From assembly GCF_046736345.1 (NCBI RefSeq), contig NZ_CP157210.1, positions 3,038,001 to 3,102,000 on the forward strand: a stretch of 64,000 bases of DNA. The letters are read 5' to 3'. Source of the stretch: Hyphococcus formosus (GTDB lineage: Bacteria > Pseudomonadota > Alphaproteobacteria > Caulobacterales > Parvularculaceae). The notes under the pieces were generated by a model. That model was not told the DNA's origin and searched no databases. It saw only the letters and a program-made list of their open reading frames with translations. This document shows positions 8,831 through 17,773 of the stretch, piece after piece; position 1 is the first letter of the stretch; each line of letters starts with the position of its first letter. The position numbers and the translations under genes are program-made.

Positions 8831-9135
8831 TGGAACATATACTATGTAGGGCGGAAGACGTTTCTGATGATGAACCGCTGCGTGTGACGCTTGCTGATGG
8901 TCATGCAGTTACTGTTTATCGATGGGAAGATAACTTTTATTGCACTGATGATTTGTGTACACATGGAGATGCTTCATTAGCGGAGGGGTATGTAGAAGAT
9001 GGGGCAATTATTTGCCCGTTCCATTTGGGATCATTCTGTATCAAAAGTGGTGCCCCCCGTGCGGCACCATGCTCCGAACCTATTGCTGTTTACGAGGTTA
9101 ACGAGAGAGATGGAAACCTTCTCATTCAGCGGTAA
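8830..9135 (+). CDS. Rieske-type [2Fe-2S] ferredoxin
   Basis: A 101-aa ferredoxin of the oxygenase electron-transfer type. Cluster ligands are seen in CTHGDASL (Cys, His) and CPFHLGSF (Cys, His). ATG 8830 overlaps the upstream TAA by one base. It would carry electrons from the NADH-dependent reductase (15339-16565) to the oxygenase alpha subunits. It is the only ferredoxin in the window, so all three oxygenases may share it. Confidence 0.92.
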   Translation: MEHILCRAEDVSDDEPLRVTLADGHAVTVYRWEDNFYCTDDLCTHGDASLAEGYVEDGAIICPFHLGSFCIKSGAPRAAPCSEPIAVYEVNERDGNLLIQR

Positions 9136-9221
9136 CGCCCATATATTGTATCGAATTTCAAAGTACTCACACATTCACACGCATGCCTGAGTAGTCGACG
9201 TTGGCGAATGGATTATAGATG

Positions 9222-10007
9222 CTAACGAACAAAATCTAATACGGCCGCGTTGAACTGGGTGGGACATTCTATATTGGACAAATGCGCGGTATCGAGCAAA
9301 TCGCTTTTGGCTCCGGGAATGTTGTCAACCAAAAATTCTCCCAATACTGGCGGTGTAGCGGGGTCACGTAAGCCAATAATAACCAATGTAGGGCATTTTA
9401 TTAGCTTAGTAGTGGGGCGCATATCCATATCGCGAATAGCGGCGCAGCAGCCTGCATACCCATGTGGTTGACATTCGTTAAGGCTGGCAGCTAATTCTTC
9501 TATGGCGGGTAGGTTTTGCTTGAGGTATTCTGGTGTGAACCACCGATCTAACACGTCCCGTGAAATTGCTTTTATTCCTTTTGATAGGACGGTTTCGATG
9601 CGGGTCTGCCATCCTGTTGCCGGGCCCATATAAGCAGCGGTATTTGCAAGGGCCATTCGCTCAATTCGCTCCGGTGCGTGAACGCCAAGCCATTGTCCTG
9701 TCATTCCACCTAGGGAAACACCACAAAAAAAAGCTTTCTGTATATCGAGCGCATCGAGTAATTCTAACGCATCACGCCCGAGACGATCGAGGCCATACCC
9801 CCCTTGGGGCGCGTCGGATAGGCCGTGTCCTCGAGTGTCATATCGAAGAACACGGAAGTATCGTGTGAAATCAGTAAGCTGATATTTCCACATTTCCCGG
9901 TCGGTGCCGAGCGAATTTGAGAGTAACAATGTAGGCGCATCAGCGGGGCCGTCCAACTGCCAGGCAATCGATGCTCCATCACTCATGACGAGCTTGTCTT
10001 TGTTCAT
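9222..10007 (-). CDS. pcaD: 3-oxoadipate enol-lactonase
   Basis: A 261-aa alpha/beta hydrolase that opens 3-oxoadipate enol-lactone to 3-oxoadipate. The nucleophile elbow is GVSLGG, the oxyanion region LSNSLGTDREMW is typical of the family, and the catalytic His lies in DTAHLSNIE. The start at 10007 overlaps the pcaF stop as ATGA, which supports it over the longer reading frame. Last gene of the leftward catB-catC-catA-pcaI-pcaF-pcaD operon. Confidence 0.9.
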   Translation of the reverse strand: MNKDKLVMSDGASIAWQLDGPADAPTLLLSNSLGTDREMWKYQLTDFTRYFRVLRYDTRGHGLSDAPQGGYGLDRLGRDALELLDALDIQKAFFCGVSLGGMTGQWLGVHAPERIERMALANTAAYMGPATGWQTRIETVLSKGIKAISRDVLDRWFTPEYLKQNLPAIEELAASLNECQPHGYAGCCAAIRDMDMRPTTKLIKCPTLVIIGLRDPATPPVLGEFLVDNIPGAKSDLLDTAHLSNIECPTQFNAAVLDFVR

Positions 10008-11200
10008 GATACGCGCTCCATTGCTAGAGAAAGGCCTTGTCCTACGCCAACACACAAGGTGATAATGGCGCGCTTTGCGTCCAAATGTTCAAGTGTACGC
10101 ATGGCTGTCAGAGCAAGACGCGTACCGGACATGCCCAGAGGGTGGCCTAGCGCGATTGCCCCCCCATGTGGATTAACGTGATCAGCATCGTCTGGTAGGC
10201 CAAGGCTACGCAGTACGGCGAGCGATTGAACTGCAAATGCTTCATTCAATTCAATGACGTCGATTGACGAAATATTCCAGCCAAGTCGGTCCAATAACTT
10301 CTGTGTTGCGGGCACAGGGCCGATCCCCATAATACGTGGTGCCACGCCTGCAGAAGCCATGCCGCAAATTCGCGCGCGGGGTGTAAGGCCATGTTTTTCA
10401 GCGGTACGCGAATTTGCAAGAATTACCGCAGCCGCACCGTCATTTACACCTGAAGAGTTACCGGCCGTAACTGAACCGTCTGAACGAACAATTGGGCGTA
10501 AATTTGCCAGAGCTTCAATGGTGGTTTCTCGCGGGTGTTCGTCAACATCAAGAGATCGAGACACTTTGCGGGTGCTTATGTCGAGCGGCAATATTTCACC
10601 CGATAGAAATTTGCGAGACGCGGCCACGCGTTGCTGACTGCGTAACGCAAAATAGTCCTGATCCTCGCGTGAGATGTTAAGTTCATCTGCCAGATTTTGT
10701 GCCGTTTCGGGCATTGAATTGACGCCATAAGCTTCACGCATGGCCGGGTTTATCAATCTCCATCCAATAGTCGTGTCTTCTAGGCTTTGAGACCTGTCAA
10801 ATGGTTTATCGGATTTGCCCAACACAAATGGTGACCGGCTCATGCTTTCGACACCGCCAGCAATGATTAGATCACAGTCACCGGATTTGATAGCTCGCGC
10901 GGCTGATCCTATTGCATCGAGGCCAGATGCGCATAAACGATTTATAGTCATTCCGCCGACTGACTCGGGAAGGCCGCTTAAAAGCGTCGCCATTCGCGCC
11001 ACGTTGCGATTATCTTCACCCGCCTGATTTGCGCAGCCCAGATAGACCTCATCTATTGCCGCTGGGTTAAGGTTAGGATTGCGTTTTACAATCTCGCGGA
11101 TTACCAGCGCGGCCATATCGTCCGGCCGGATATTTGCCAACGCACTGGCGTAACGACCGATCGGTGTTCGTATTCCGTCACAAATGAATACTTCCGTCAC
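10004..11200 (-). CDS. pcaF: 3-oxoadipyl-CoA thiolase
   Basis: A 398-aa thiolase. The acylated Cys is in NRLCASGLDAI (about residue 90), the catalytic His in GGAIALGHPLGMSG and the second Cys in CVGVGQG near the C-terminus. Length and N-terminal segment FICDGIRTPIGRY fit PcaF/PaaJ. It cleaves 3-oxoadipyl-CoA to succinyl-CoA and acetyl-CoA, the final step of the catechol pathway. It overlaps pcaD by 4 bp. Confidence 0.92.
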   Translation of the reverse strand: MTEVFICDGIRTPIGRYASALANIRPDDMAALVIREIVKRNPNLNPAAIDEVYLGCANQAGEDNRNVARMATLLSGLPESVGGMTINRLCASGLDAIGSAARAIKSGDCDLIIAGGVESMSRSPFVLGKSDKPFDRSQSLEDTTIGWRLINPAMREAYGVNSMPETAQNLADELNISREDQDYFALRSQQRVAASRKFLSGEILPLDISTRKVSRSLDVDEHPRETTIEALANLRPIVRSDGSVTAGNSSGVNDGAAAVILANSRTAEKHGLTPRARICGMASAGVAPRIMGIGPVPATQKLLDRLGWNISSIDVIELNEAFAVQSLAVLRSLGLPDDADHVNPHGGAIALGHPLGMSGTRLALTAMRTLEHLDAKRAIITLCVGVGQGLSLAMERVS

Positions 11201-11257
11201 ATGTTACTCCTGATAAATTAATTTCGCCGATCATACGTTGTGGACGTGGGCGTATAA

Positions 11258-11959
11258 TTACTTACGTGCCCGAACCGTTAGCTTTTCAATGCGCTTTTCA
11301 TTAATTGTTGAGCGGACGATTCTATCAACATAGATGCCCGGTGTGTGCACGTGGTCGGGATCAAATGTGCCATCAGGAACTACTTCTTCGACTTCGGCAA
11401 CCGTAATTTTTCCTGCCGTTGCCATATTCGGATTAAAGTTCCTTGCGGTCTTCCGGTATTGTAGGTTGCCAGAGTGATCTGCTCGCCATGCTTTTATAAT
11501 AGATAGGTCTGATCGAAGCCACGTTTCACGAATATATTCTTTGCCTTCAAATTTTTCTGTATGCTTTCCCTCGGCGACAACCGTACCTACGCCGGTCGCC
11601 GTATAGAAGGCAGGAATTCCTGCACCGCCCGCGCGGATTCGTTCGGCAAGAGTGCCTTGTGGTGTTAACTCAAGTTCCAACTCACCAGAAAGGTATTGTT
11701 GTTCAAATAATTTATTCTCACCAACATAGGACGAAATCATCTTGTCGATTTGCCGAGTTTCGAGGAGCATCCATAACCCGAAACCGTCAGCACCCGCATT
11801 GTTAGATATCACTGTCAGGCCCGTGACGCCCGCAGCTCTAATTTCAGGAATCAGGCTTTCTGGGTTTCCGGAAAGTCCGAAGCCCCCGGACATAATAGTC
11901 ATTCCGTTAAACAGGATCCCTTCCAGAGCGGCTTTCGGCGTTTCATAGATTTTATTCAT
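11258..11959 (-). CDS. pcaI: 3-oxoadipate CoA-transferase, subunit A (subunit B absent)
   Basis: A 233-aa family I CoA-transferase subunit A. The motif GGFGLSGNPESLI is the family signature, and NNAGADGFGLWMLLE and YVGENKLFE are typical of this subunit. It should activate 3-oxoadipate with succinyl-CoA. The partner subunit B, which carries the catalytic Glu, normally lies next door but is not here: only 57 bp separate this gene from pcaF. The start overlaps the catA stop as ATGA. Confidence 0.9.
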   Translation of the reverse strand: MNKIYETPKAALEGILFNGMTIMSGGFGLSGNPESLIPEIRAAGVTGLTVISNNAGADGFGLWMLLETRQIDKMISSYVGENKLFEQQYLSGELELELTPQGTLAERIRAGGAGIPAFYTATGVGTVVAEGKHTEKFEGKEYIRETWLRSDLSIIKAWRADHSGNLQYRKTARNFNPNMATAGKITVAEVEEVVPDGTFDPDHVHTPGIYVDRIVRSTINEKRIEKLTVRARK

Positions 11960-12861
11960 ATTGAAGCGCGAGCTCGCTTTGAAAAGCGTTCGTCATCGTC
12001 CGATTGCGCTTTTTGTAACGTGAAATCGAAATGAATTTCCGGAGAACCGCCGACACGATCAGGGATTGGAAGCAAACCTTCACGGGTTCCGAAAGCGAAA
12101 TCATCATGTGCGTGAGGGTCGTCACCAAAATTGATTTGTGTTGTGAGGGTGCGATAGCCTGGTGCCTCAATAAAGAAGTGAACGTGCGCAGGCCGGTTTC
12201 CGTGTCGCCCGAGTGCTTTCATCAGTTGATCCGTTGCACCATTGGGTGGCACGGCATAGCCACTCGGCATTTTTGAGCGAAATGAATATCGGCCATCTTT
12301 CCCAAGCCGGATGCGCCGCCGATTATTAAACGCGCTTTGCGCACCGGTCGGATCAAAGTGTGAATAAAAACCTTTGGAGTTCGCATGCCAAACATGCATG
12401 ATCGCGTTTCCGACTGGTTCGCCGTCGGGGCCAGTAATCTGTCCCGACATCACCATGTCTTCGGCATCATCAGGATCATCAGTTAAATTGACATCATTTG
12501 TTTTTGATAGATCGCCCTCGATTAATGGAGCTCCTTCAACATAAAGTGGGCCTTCGATAGTACGTGGGGTGCCACCTTCCAGGCCTGCTTCTGCGTCCTT
12601 TGCGTCCATATGCAGATCCAAGAAATGTTCAATACCAATGCCGGGAGCAATCAGACCAAATTCATTGACGCCGTCTTGAAGAAATTTCACTGCAACCCAG
12701 AATTCGTCTTCACTAATGTCGTGTTTTTCGATCGTGCACATTAACCCTTCAAGCAGGTCACGCAGAATAGATTTTAGGCGCGGGTTACCGCCGCTTTGAT
12801 TAACGCCAGCTGCGGTATCAAGCAAGTTTTGAACTTGTTTTGATTTGACAATATCCGTCAT
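11956..12861 (-). CDS. catA: Catechol 1,2-dioxygenase
   Basis: A 301-aa intradiol dioxygenase that opens catechol to cis,cis-muconate with non-haem Fe(III). Visible iron ligands are a Tyr in GPLYVEGAPL, a Tyr in MPSGYAVPP, and two His in RPAHVHFFIEAPG. The N-terminal helical linker region (about 1-100) typical of dimeric catechol dioxygenases is present. It follows catC in the operon and overlaps pcaI by 4 bp. Its presence makes catechol the likely junction of the upper and lower pathways. Confidence 0.95.
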   Translation of the reverse strand: MTDIVKSKQVQNLLDTAAGVNQSGGNPRLKSILRDLLEGLMCTIEKHDISEDEFWVAVKFLQDGVNEFGLIAPGIGIEHFLDLHMDAKDAEAGLEGGTPRTIEGPLYVEGAPLIEGDLSKTNDVNLTDDPDDAEDMVMSGQITGPDGEPVGNAIMHVWHANSKGFYSHFDPTGAQSAFNNRRRIRLGKDGRYSFRSKMPSGYAVPPNGATDQLMKALGRHGNRPAHVHFFIEAPGYRTLTTQINFGDDPHAHDDFAFGTREGLLPIPDRVGGSPEIHFDFTLQKAQSDDDERFSKRARASI

Positions 12862-12883
12862 CGTTTCCTCCAGAACTATTTAT

Positions 12884-13168
12884 TCAATCATTTTCAATTG
12901 CAGATGGGTGTCTGCATAGCGCCGTCACTTCTGTCGACATGAATGGAAAAAGTGGTAAACTCATCATGATATCGTGCAACTCGTTGGCATCGGCGACATC
13001 GAATATGCTTATATTTGCGTACTGACCAGCGATGCGCCACAAATGCCGCCACTTACCAGCGCGTTGTAATTCTTCTGCACGCGCCTTTTCTGTTTTCTTC
13101 AAATTTTCAAGCTCTGTTTGATCAAAATTCAGTGGGACGTTTACATCCATTCGTACCATGAACAACAT
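12884..13168 (-). CDS. catC: Muconolactone delta-isomerase
   Basis: 94 aa, full length for the family. The N-terminus MLFMVRMDVNVP, the segment KAREELQRAGKW (here KARAEELQRAGKW) and the late LPLFPFMSTEVTALCRHPS are typical of CatC. It isomerises muconolactone to 3-oxoadipate enol-lactone. The start overlaps the catB stop by one base. Confidence 0.95.
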   Translation of the reverse strand: MLFMVRMDVNVPLNFDQTELENLKKTEKARAEELQRAGKWRHLWRIAGQYANISIFDVADANELHDIMMSLPLFPFMSTEVTALCRHPSAIEND

Positions 13169-14331
13169 TATACGGTTCTCCTGTTGATACTGCTCGATAC
13201 TGTTTTTGCTGGCGCATTGCGCCGGAAGTGCTTCACTTTATCCATGTCGAGTTTAATGCCGAGGCCAGGGGCGTTTGGTACCTCGAGTGAAAAATCACGG
13301 TACACCAGTGGCGTGGCCAGTATATTTTCAGTCTGAAGAAGTGGGGCAAAAAGCTCAGTTCCCCAATCTAGGTTTTCGAACGTGCTGAATAATTGCGCTG
13401 AGGCTATTGTGCCCACACCGCCTTCAAGCATTGTCCCTCCGTAAATCCCAATATTTCCAGCGGTTCCAATCGCAGCAATCTGTCCGGCAGCAAACAAGCC
13501 CCCCGCCTGAGCTGGTTTAATTGAGAAGGCATGAGCACCATTCCGCCGCGCGACCTCTAATGCGTCGCCGGGGCCATTTAAAGTTTCATCTGCCATTATT
13601 GGCACAGGCGAATACCGCGTTAGTTGTTCAAGGCCGGCTCGATCTGCACGATGCACCGGTTGTTCGATTAAGTCGACGCCGGCATCTGCGAGCATTTTCG
13701 TACCGCGGGTAGCTGTATGTTGATTCCATGCTTGATTTACATCTACTCGTATAGAGGCGCGATCTCCCAATGCTCGCTTAATTTTAGCAACATGCGCAAC
13801 ATCATCCTTAAGCGGACGTTTTCCAATTTTTAGCTTGAAGACATTATGGCGGCCGCTTTCGATCATTTGAGTAGCTTCGTCAATGTCCTGTGCAGTATCG
13901 CCACTCGCCAATACCCAAAGCACAGGCAGTTTTTGACGTAAACGGCCACCCAGCAACTCTGACATCGCCAGTCCGGAGCGTTGGCCGGCGGCATCAAGAA
14001 GCGCGCATTCAAGCGCATTTTTAGCAAAGTGATTGCCGACCACTTGATTACGAAGCAAGGACATTGCGCTTGCCGGTACTTCTGCGCGCTGACCAATCAG
14101 AATCGGCGCGCAGTATAAATCAATGGCGAGTTTTATACCTTCCGGACTTTCGTTTCCATAGCTCAGTCCACCAATGGTAGTGCCTTCGCCAACGCCGGTA
14201 ATGCCGTCTGAGCAGGAGACAAAAACAAGTGTCATTACCTGTTTGTTGATTGAGGTCATCGATAAAACATGTGGCCGAATTGTAGGAACCTCAATAATCC
14301 AGGTATCAATCCGATCTATGGTAATTGCCAT
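13168..14331 (-). CDS. catB: Muconate cycloisomerase
   Basis: A 387-aa enolase-superfamily enzyme that lactonises cis,cis-muconate. The catalytic K-x-K is in FKLKIGKR, metal ligands lie in RVDVNQAW, LIEQPVHRAD and MADETLNGPGD, and the second-side Lys is in FSIKPAQAGG. It is the first gene of the leftward lower-pathway operon and is divergent from the LysR regulator, as is usual for cat operons. Confidence 0.93.
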   Translation of the reverse strand: MAITIDRIDTWIIEVPTIRPHVLSMTSINKQVMTLVFVSCSDGITGVGEGTTIGGLSYGNESPEGIKLAIDLYCAPILIGQRAEVPASAMSLLRNQVVGNHFAKNALECALLDAAGQRSGLAMSELLGGRLRQKLPVLWVLASGDTAQDIDEATQMIESGRHNVFKLKIGKRPLKDDVAHVAKIKRALGDRASIRVDVNQAWNQHTATRGTKMLADAGVDLIEQPVHRADRAGLEQLTRYSPVPIMADETLNGPGDALEVARRNGAHAFSIKPAQAGGLFAAGQIAAIGTAGNIGIYGGTMLEGGVGTIASAQLFSTFENLDWGTELFAPLLQTENILATPLVYRDFSLEVPNAPGLGIKLDMDKVKHFRRNAPAKTVSSSINRRTV

Positions 14332-14414
14332 CCGGCCCTCGTCTAATGTATTGAATTATCGTTATTAGTATGGCTGGGTGTCTTGTCGGTCAAAGACCAT
14401 TGATGCAAAGTGGA

Positions 14415-14429
14415 ATACCTGAAAGGTAT
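14415..14429. promoter_or_regulatory. ATAC-N7-GTAT palindrome at the catB/LysR divergent promoter
   Basis: ATAC (14415-14418), seven bases CTGAAAG, and GTAT (14426-14429). It is the BenM/CatM consensus arrangement and contains a T-N11-A core. It ends three bases before the regulator ATG, covering its GAAAGG ribosome-site region, so it could give autoregulation as well as control of catB. A weaker half-matching site (TATC-N7-GTAT) lies at 14357-14371 within the same gap. Confidence 0.65.
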
Positions 14430-14432
14430 TTT

Positions 14433-15350
14433 ATGGAAATCCGTCATCTTCGATATTTTGTGGCAGTTGCCAATCAGCGGAATTTTACTCGTGCGGCAGA
14501 GGCGCTGAATATTGCTCAACCCCCATTGAGCCGACAAATCCGGCAACTTGAAGAAGAGGTGGGTAGCGAACTGTTTGATCGTGCGGCTCGACCGATAAGG
14601 CTGACGCAGTCGGGGCGGTTGCTCTACGAATATGCCGTACAGGTCCTTTCCGGCATGGACCAGTTGCAATCCACAATGAAACAAGCTGCGAACCCGAAAA
14701 AACGTCGATTTGTGATTGGATTTGTAGGCTCTACACTTTACGGATTGCTTCCCGAGGTTATTCGCCAGTTCCGAAAACATCTTGTCGAGGTTGATGTATC
14801 CCTGTTGGAGTGTTCCACCGTAGAACAGATCGCGGCGCTTAAAGACGGCAGGATTGATATTGGGTTCGGCAGGTTGCGAATAAAAGACCCGGCCATCCGA
14901 CGTATTGTTTTGGCGAACGAGAAGTTGGTTGCTGTGCTGCCAAATGACCACCCGCTTGTAAGTAAAAATCCACCGATATCTCTTGACGATCTGGTGAATG
15001 AGCGTTTGATCGTATATCCGCGCCCGGTCCGTCCAAGTTATGCAGATCAAATTTTGGGCGTGTTTCGCGATGTTGGACTTCAGCCGCGATCGATTGCGGA
15101 AGTGCGAGAATTGCAAACTGCGATCGGGTTGGTTGCGGCTCACGAGGGTATTAGCATTGTACCGGAATCTGTAAAGCGATTGCGGCGTGATGATATTGCT
15201 TATGCACCAATTTCTGATCATGAGGCGCGGTCGCCAATTATGATGATCCATCGCATTGGCGATGTTTCTGACGAGTTGGTCGCGCTCATTGAAATAAGTC
15301 GAGAATTGCACGCGACAAATGGCATTGACCATCTTGAATCAAACGAGTGA
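14433..15350 (+). CDS. catR: LysR-family regulator of the catechol operon
   Basis: 305 aa, with the N-terminal winged HTH MEIRHLRYFVAVANQRNFTR...LNIAQPPLSRQIRQLE and a C-terminal effector-binding domain. It is of the CatR/CatM/BenM type, whose effector is usually cis,cis-muconate. ATG 14433 has GAAAGG upstream. It is divergent from catB and its 3' end overlaps the convergent ferredoxin reductase by 12 bp. The long antisense frame across this gene is a shadow. Confidence 0.88.
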   Translation: MEIRHLRYFVAVANQRNFTRAAEALNIAQPPLSRQIRQLEEEVGSELFDRAARPIRLTQSGRLLYEYAVQVLSGMDQLQSTMKQAANPKKRRFVIGFVGSTLYGLLPEVIRQFRKHLVEVDVSLLECSTVEQIAALKDGRIDIGFGRLRIKDPAIRRIVLANEKLVAVLPNDHPLVSKNPPISLDDLVNERLIVYPRPVRPSYADQILGVFRDVGLQPRSIAEVRELQTAIGLVAAHEGISIVPESVKRLRRDDIAYAPISDHEARSPIMMIHRIGDVSDELVALIEISRELHATNGIDHLESNE

Positions 15351-16565
15351 CCTGAGCGGGATGGAGGCATCAGCTAGTTGACTTTGGTCTGTTTGTGCGC
15401 AGTTTTGGATAAGTTTACGTGCGGCCATGAAATCCCGTGGAGAATTAACGCAATCAATAGCAATCACTTTTCCATCGCGAGTGTATATTATTGAAAATTT
15501 CTTACCATTAATTGGACCACGAATTACTGTGTCATAGTCTGTCCCTAATAAGCCGGCTGACTGCAGTCGAATATCATATTGCTCCGACCAGAAGGTGGGA
15601 ACATGAGAGTAGGGAATTGCTTCGCCAAGAATTAATTCGGCGGCGACGGCGGCAGAGTCTTGTGCATGTTGCACGGATTCTAATCGCCAAAGTCCACCGG
15701 CAAAAATATTGGGATGACGAGAACAATCGCCGATTGCCAACACATTAGGTGCGGCGGTGCGAAAGCTCTCATCGACGATAACGCCGCGATCACATTCTAA
15801 TCCCGCCTTCTCGGCAAGAGTAGTTTCGGCATCTATTCCAATTCCGCAGACGGCAAGTTGTGTGGGTATATGAGTACCATCGTTCAGGACTGTGGCAGAT
15901 ATATGATCGTTACCAATAAAGGAGGAGACGCCCTGATTTAGATAGAATTGAACGCCCTGCTCTCGATGCTGAGCTTCAAAAAACTTTGAAACAACGGGAG
16001 AGGTTACTCGCGCCAGAATGCGGTCTTGTGCCTCAATGACGTTAACCGTTTTTCCTAAAGCTCTTGCGACCGCTGCGAATTCTAAGCCAATAAAACCGGC
16101 ACCGATGACAGTTACATCGTTTATTTTCATAAGCTCAAAGCGGATACGCTCAACATCGACGATATTTCGGAGATAATGAATTCCCGAAAGAGTAGCTCCA
16201 GGACATATTATTTGTTTCGCGCGTCCACCTGTCGCTAAGACGCACCAATCAAAGTTGATACGCTGACCATCAGACAATGTGATCGTAGATTGCCGATGAT
16301 TTAGCCTTTCTGCTGTATAACCCAGTACAAGATCAATGGACTTTTCGTTCCAATAGGTATCTTGTCGAATAAGTAACTGAGCTTTTTCGGTTTTGCCGAG
16401 CAAATAATCCTTAGAAAGGGGTGGCCGTTCATAGGGCGGTGTTGTCTCCTCACCGATAAGTAAGATTGAACCTGCGAAATCTCGTTGCCGTAGGGAGGTA
16501 GCTAAGGCTGCTCCAGCATGACCGCCTCCAACGATGACGACATCGTATTTTGTATGTGTACTCAA
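15339..16565 (-). CDS. NAD(P)H-dependent ferredoxin reductase of the Rieske system
   Basis: A 408-aa FAD pyridine-nucleotide-disulfide-type oxidoreductase. FAD site IVGGGHAGAALAT near residue 10; PPYERPPLSKDYLLG near 45; NAD site VIGAGFIGLEFAAVA near 150; second FAD motif LAIGDCSRHPN near 275; reductase C-terminal domain after about 320. It should reduce the ferredoxin encoded at 8830. Its start overlaps the stop of the upstream oxygenase copy 2 by 4 bp, so it is co-transcribed with that gene. Confidence 0.92.
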   Translation of the reverse strand: MSTHTKYDVVIVGGGHAGAALATSLRQRDFAGSILLIGEETTPPYERPPLSKDYLLGKTEKAQLLIRQDTYWNEKSIDLVLGYTAERLNHRQSTITLSDGQRINFDWCVLATGGRAKQIICPGATLSGIHYLRNIVDVERIRFELMKINDVTVIGAGFIGLEFAAVARALGKTVNVIEAQDRILARVTSPVVSKFFEAQHREQGVQFYLNQGVSSFIGNDHISATVLNDGTHIPTQLAVCGIGIDAETTLAEKAGLECDRGVIVDESFRTAAPNVLAIGDCSRHPNIFAGGLWRLESVQHAQDSAAVAAELILGEAIPYSHVPTFWSEQYDIRLQSAGLLGTDYDTVIRGPINGKKFSIIYTRDGKVIAIDCVNSPRDFMAARKLIQNCAQTDQSQLADASIPLRSLV

Positions 16566-17773
16566 GATAGCCTCGACTGACTCGAAAAATGTTCATTGAT
16601 GCAAGCTTCGACGCCACTTCCTAAATGGCGGGCGAGAATCTCTTCATCCTGGAAGTGTATATGGTCTTTAGCGCCGGATTTTAGTTGGGCGCAGATTAGT
16701 TCATGGGTATAGCAATCTTCCATCATAGGGTCGCGTAAACTTACTTTTGAATACTCTCGCGCAAATAATTCCCCAGCATTTTTTACCGGGGGGTAGTACC
16801 CTTTAATTTCCCATACGCTTCGATCGACGGCCACGGGCCAAATGTTGAATGTGAAGTAAAGGCCGTTCAGAAGGCCAACAAAAAGGTTCGGAAAAATATG
16901 CCAAAAATCGAATGATCCGCGAAAACGATAACCGTCACCACTTGTTTCGGATTTGCTGCCGAACGCTTGCATTGTCCCCGTGCCGAATTGACTGGCGAGG
17001 GCGGCCGTCGGGGATAGCTCATGAGTGTCCGGAGGTGGAGATCCCAACACCCCATGCAAACCATGGAGCTCGATGCCCGCATGTCGGTATTGACGACCAT
17101 CAATTTTTACGGCTCTCGCCAAGGTTTTTTCATGCAGGTATGGGAGATGCCACCCTTCCAGCTGTGCTTCCTGAAGGGTCTTCCAGTTTACGTTCTCGTC
17201 AATGCGATAGGAAAATGCGGGTGTAAACCCTTCGAAGTCAAACCGCCCAATATCATCCGATACCGGCGCAAGGTGCTCCGTAAGGGTCTCTTCTGGTGTT
17301 GGTGCCATGTTGATAAAGATAAAACTTTTCCAAACATCACAATGGACTTGGGCTAGACCGTTCTCTTCTTTCTTTACTGACGGAAAGTTCTCTGCGTCAG
17401 TAACTTGGACTAATTTACCTGTCAGATCGTAGACCCACCCATGAAACCGGCATGCGAGATAACCTTTACAGTTACCTTTCTTATCCCACGCGACTGGTGC
17501 GCCACGATGGGAGCACATATTGTGAAAAGCTCGGAAAATTCCATCTTTACCATGAATAACAACTAACGATGTTTCAAGAATATCAAGGTCAACAATAAAA
17601 TAGTCACCGGGGTTTGGTGCTTGAAGTGTATTGCCAACATTGAGCCATTTGCGCCGAAAAACTGCATCACGCTCTTTTTTAAAGTAGTCTTCTGAGGTGT
17701 ATCGCTCAATCGGAATTGGTTCCTGACTTTCTTCAGGATATCTTTTCATAAAACGACGAGGCGCATCTGTCAT
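16562..17773 (-). CDS. Rieske oxygenase, alpha subunit (copy 2, Glu-bridged)
   Basis: 403 aa. Rieske ligands are C87, H89, C108 and H111. The mononuclear iron ligands are H209, H214 and a late Asp in FQDEEILARH. The residue that normally bridges the two metal sites is E202 (NWKTLQEAQLEGWH) instead of Asp. Glu at this place is known from carnitine monooxygenase-type Rieske enzymes, so its chemistry or substrate may differ from copy 1. It lies in a leftward operon: unknown small protein (copy 2), this gene, ferredoxin reductase, joined by 4-bp ATGA overlaps. Confidence 0.92.
   Translation of the reverse strand: MTDAPRRFMKRYPEESQEPIPIERYTSEDYFKKERDAVFRRKWLNVGNTLQAPNPGDYFIVDLDILETSLVVIHGKDGIFRAFHNMCSHRGAPVAWDKKGNCKGYLACRFHGWVYDLTGKLVQVTDAENFPSVKKEENGLAQVHCDVWKSFIFINMAPTPEETLTEHLAPVSDDIGRFDFEGFTPAFSYRIDENVNWKTLQEAQLEGWHLPYLHEKTLARAVKIDGRQYRHAGIELHGLHGVLGSPPPDTHELSPTAALASQFGTGTMQAFGSKSETSGDGYRFRGSFDFWHIFPNLFVGLLNGLYFTFNIWPVAVDRSVWEIKGYYPPVKNAGELFAREYSKVSLRDPMMEDCYTHELICAQLKSGAKDHIHFQDEEILARHLGSGVEACINEHFSSQSRLS

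Noticed and set aside
14343..15332. A 329-codon frame antisense to the LysR gene
   Set aside because: It has no family resemblance and lies fully over a clear LysR regulator; it is a shadow of G/C-skewed codons.
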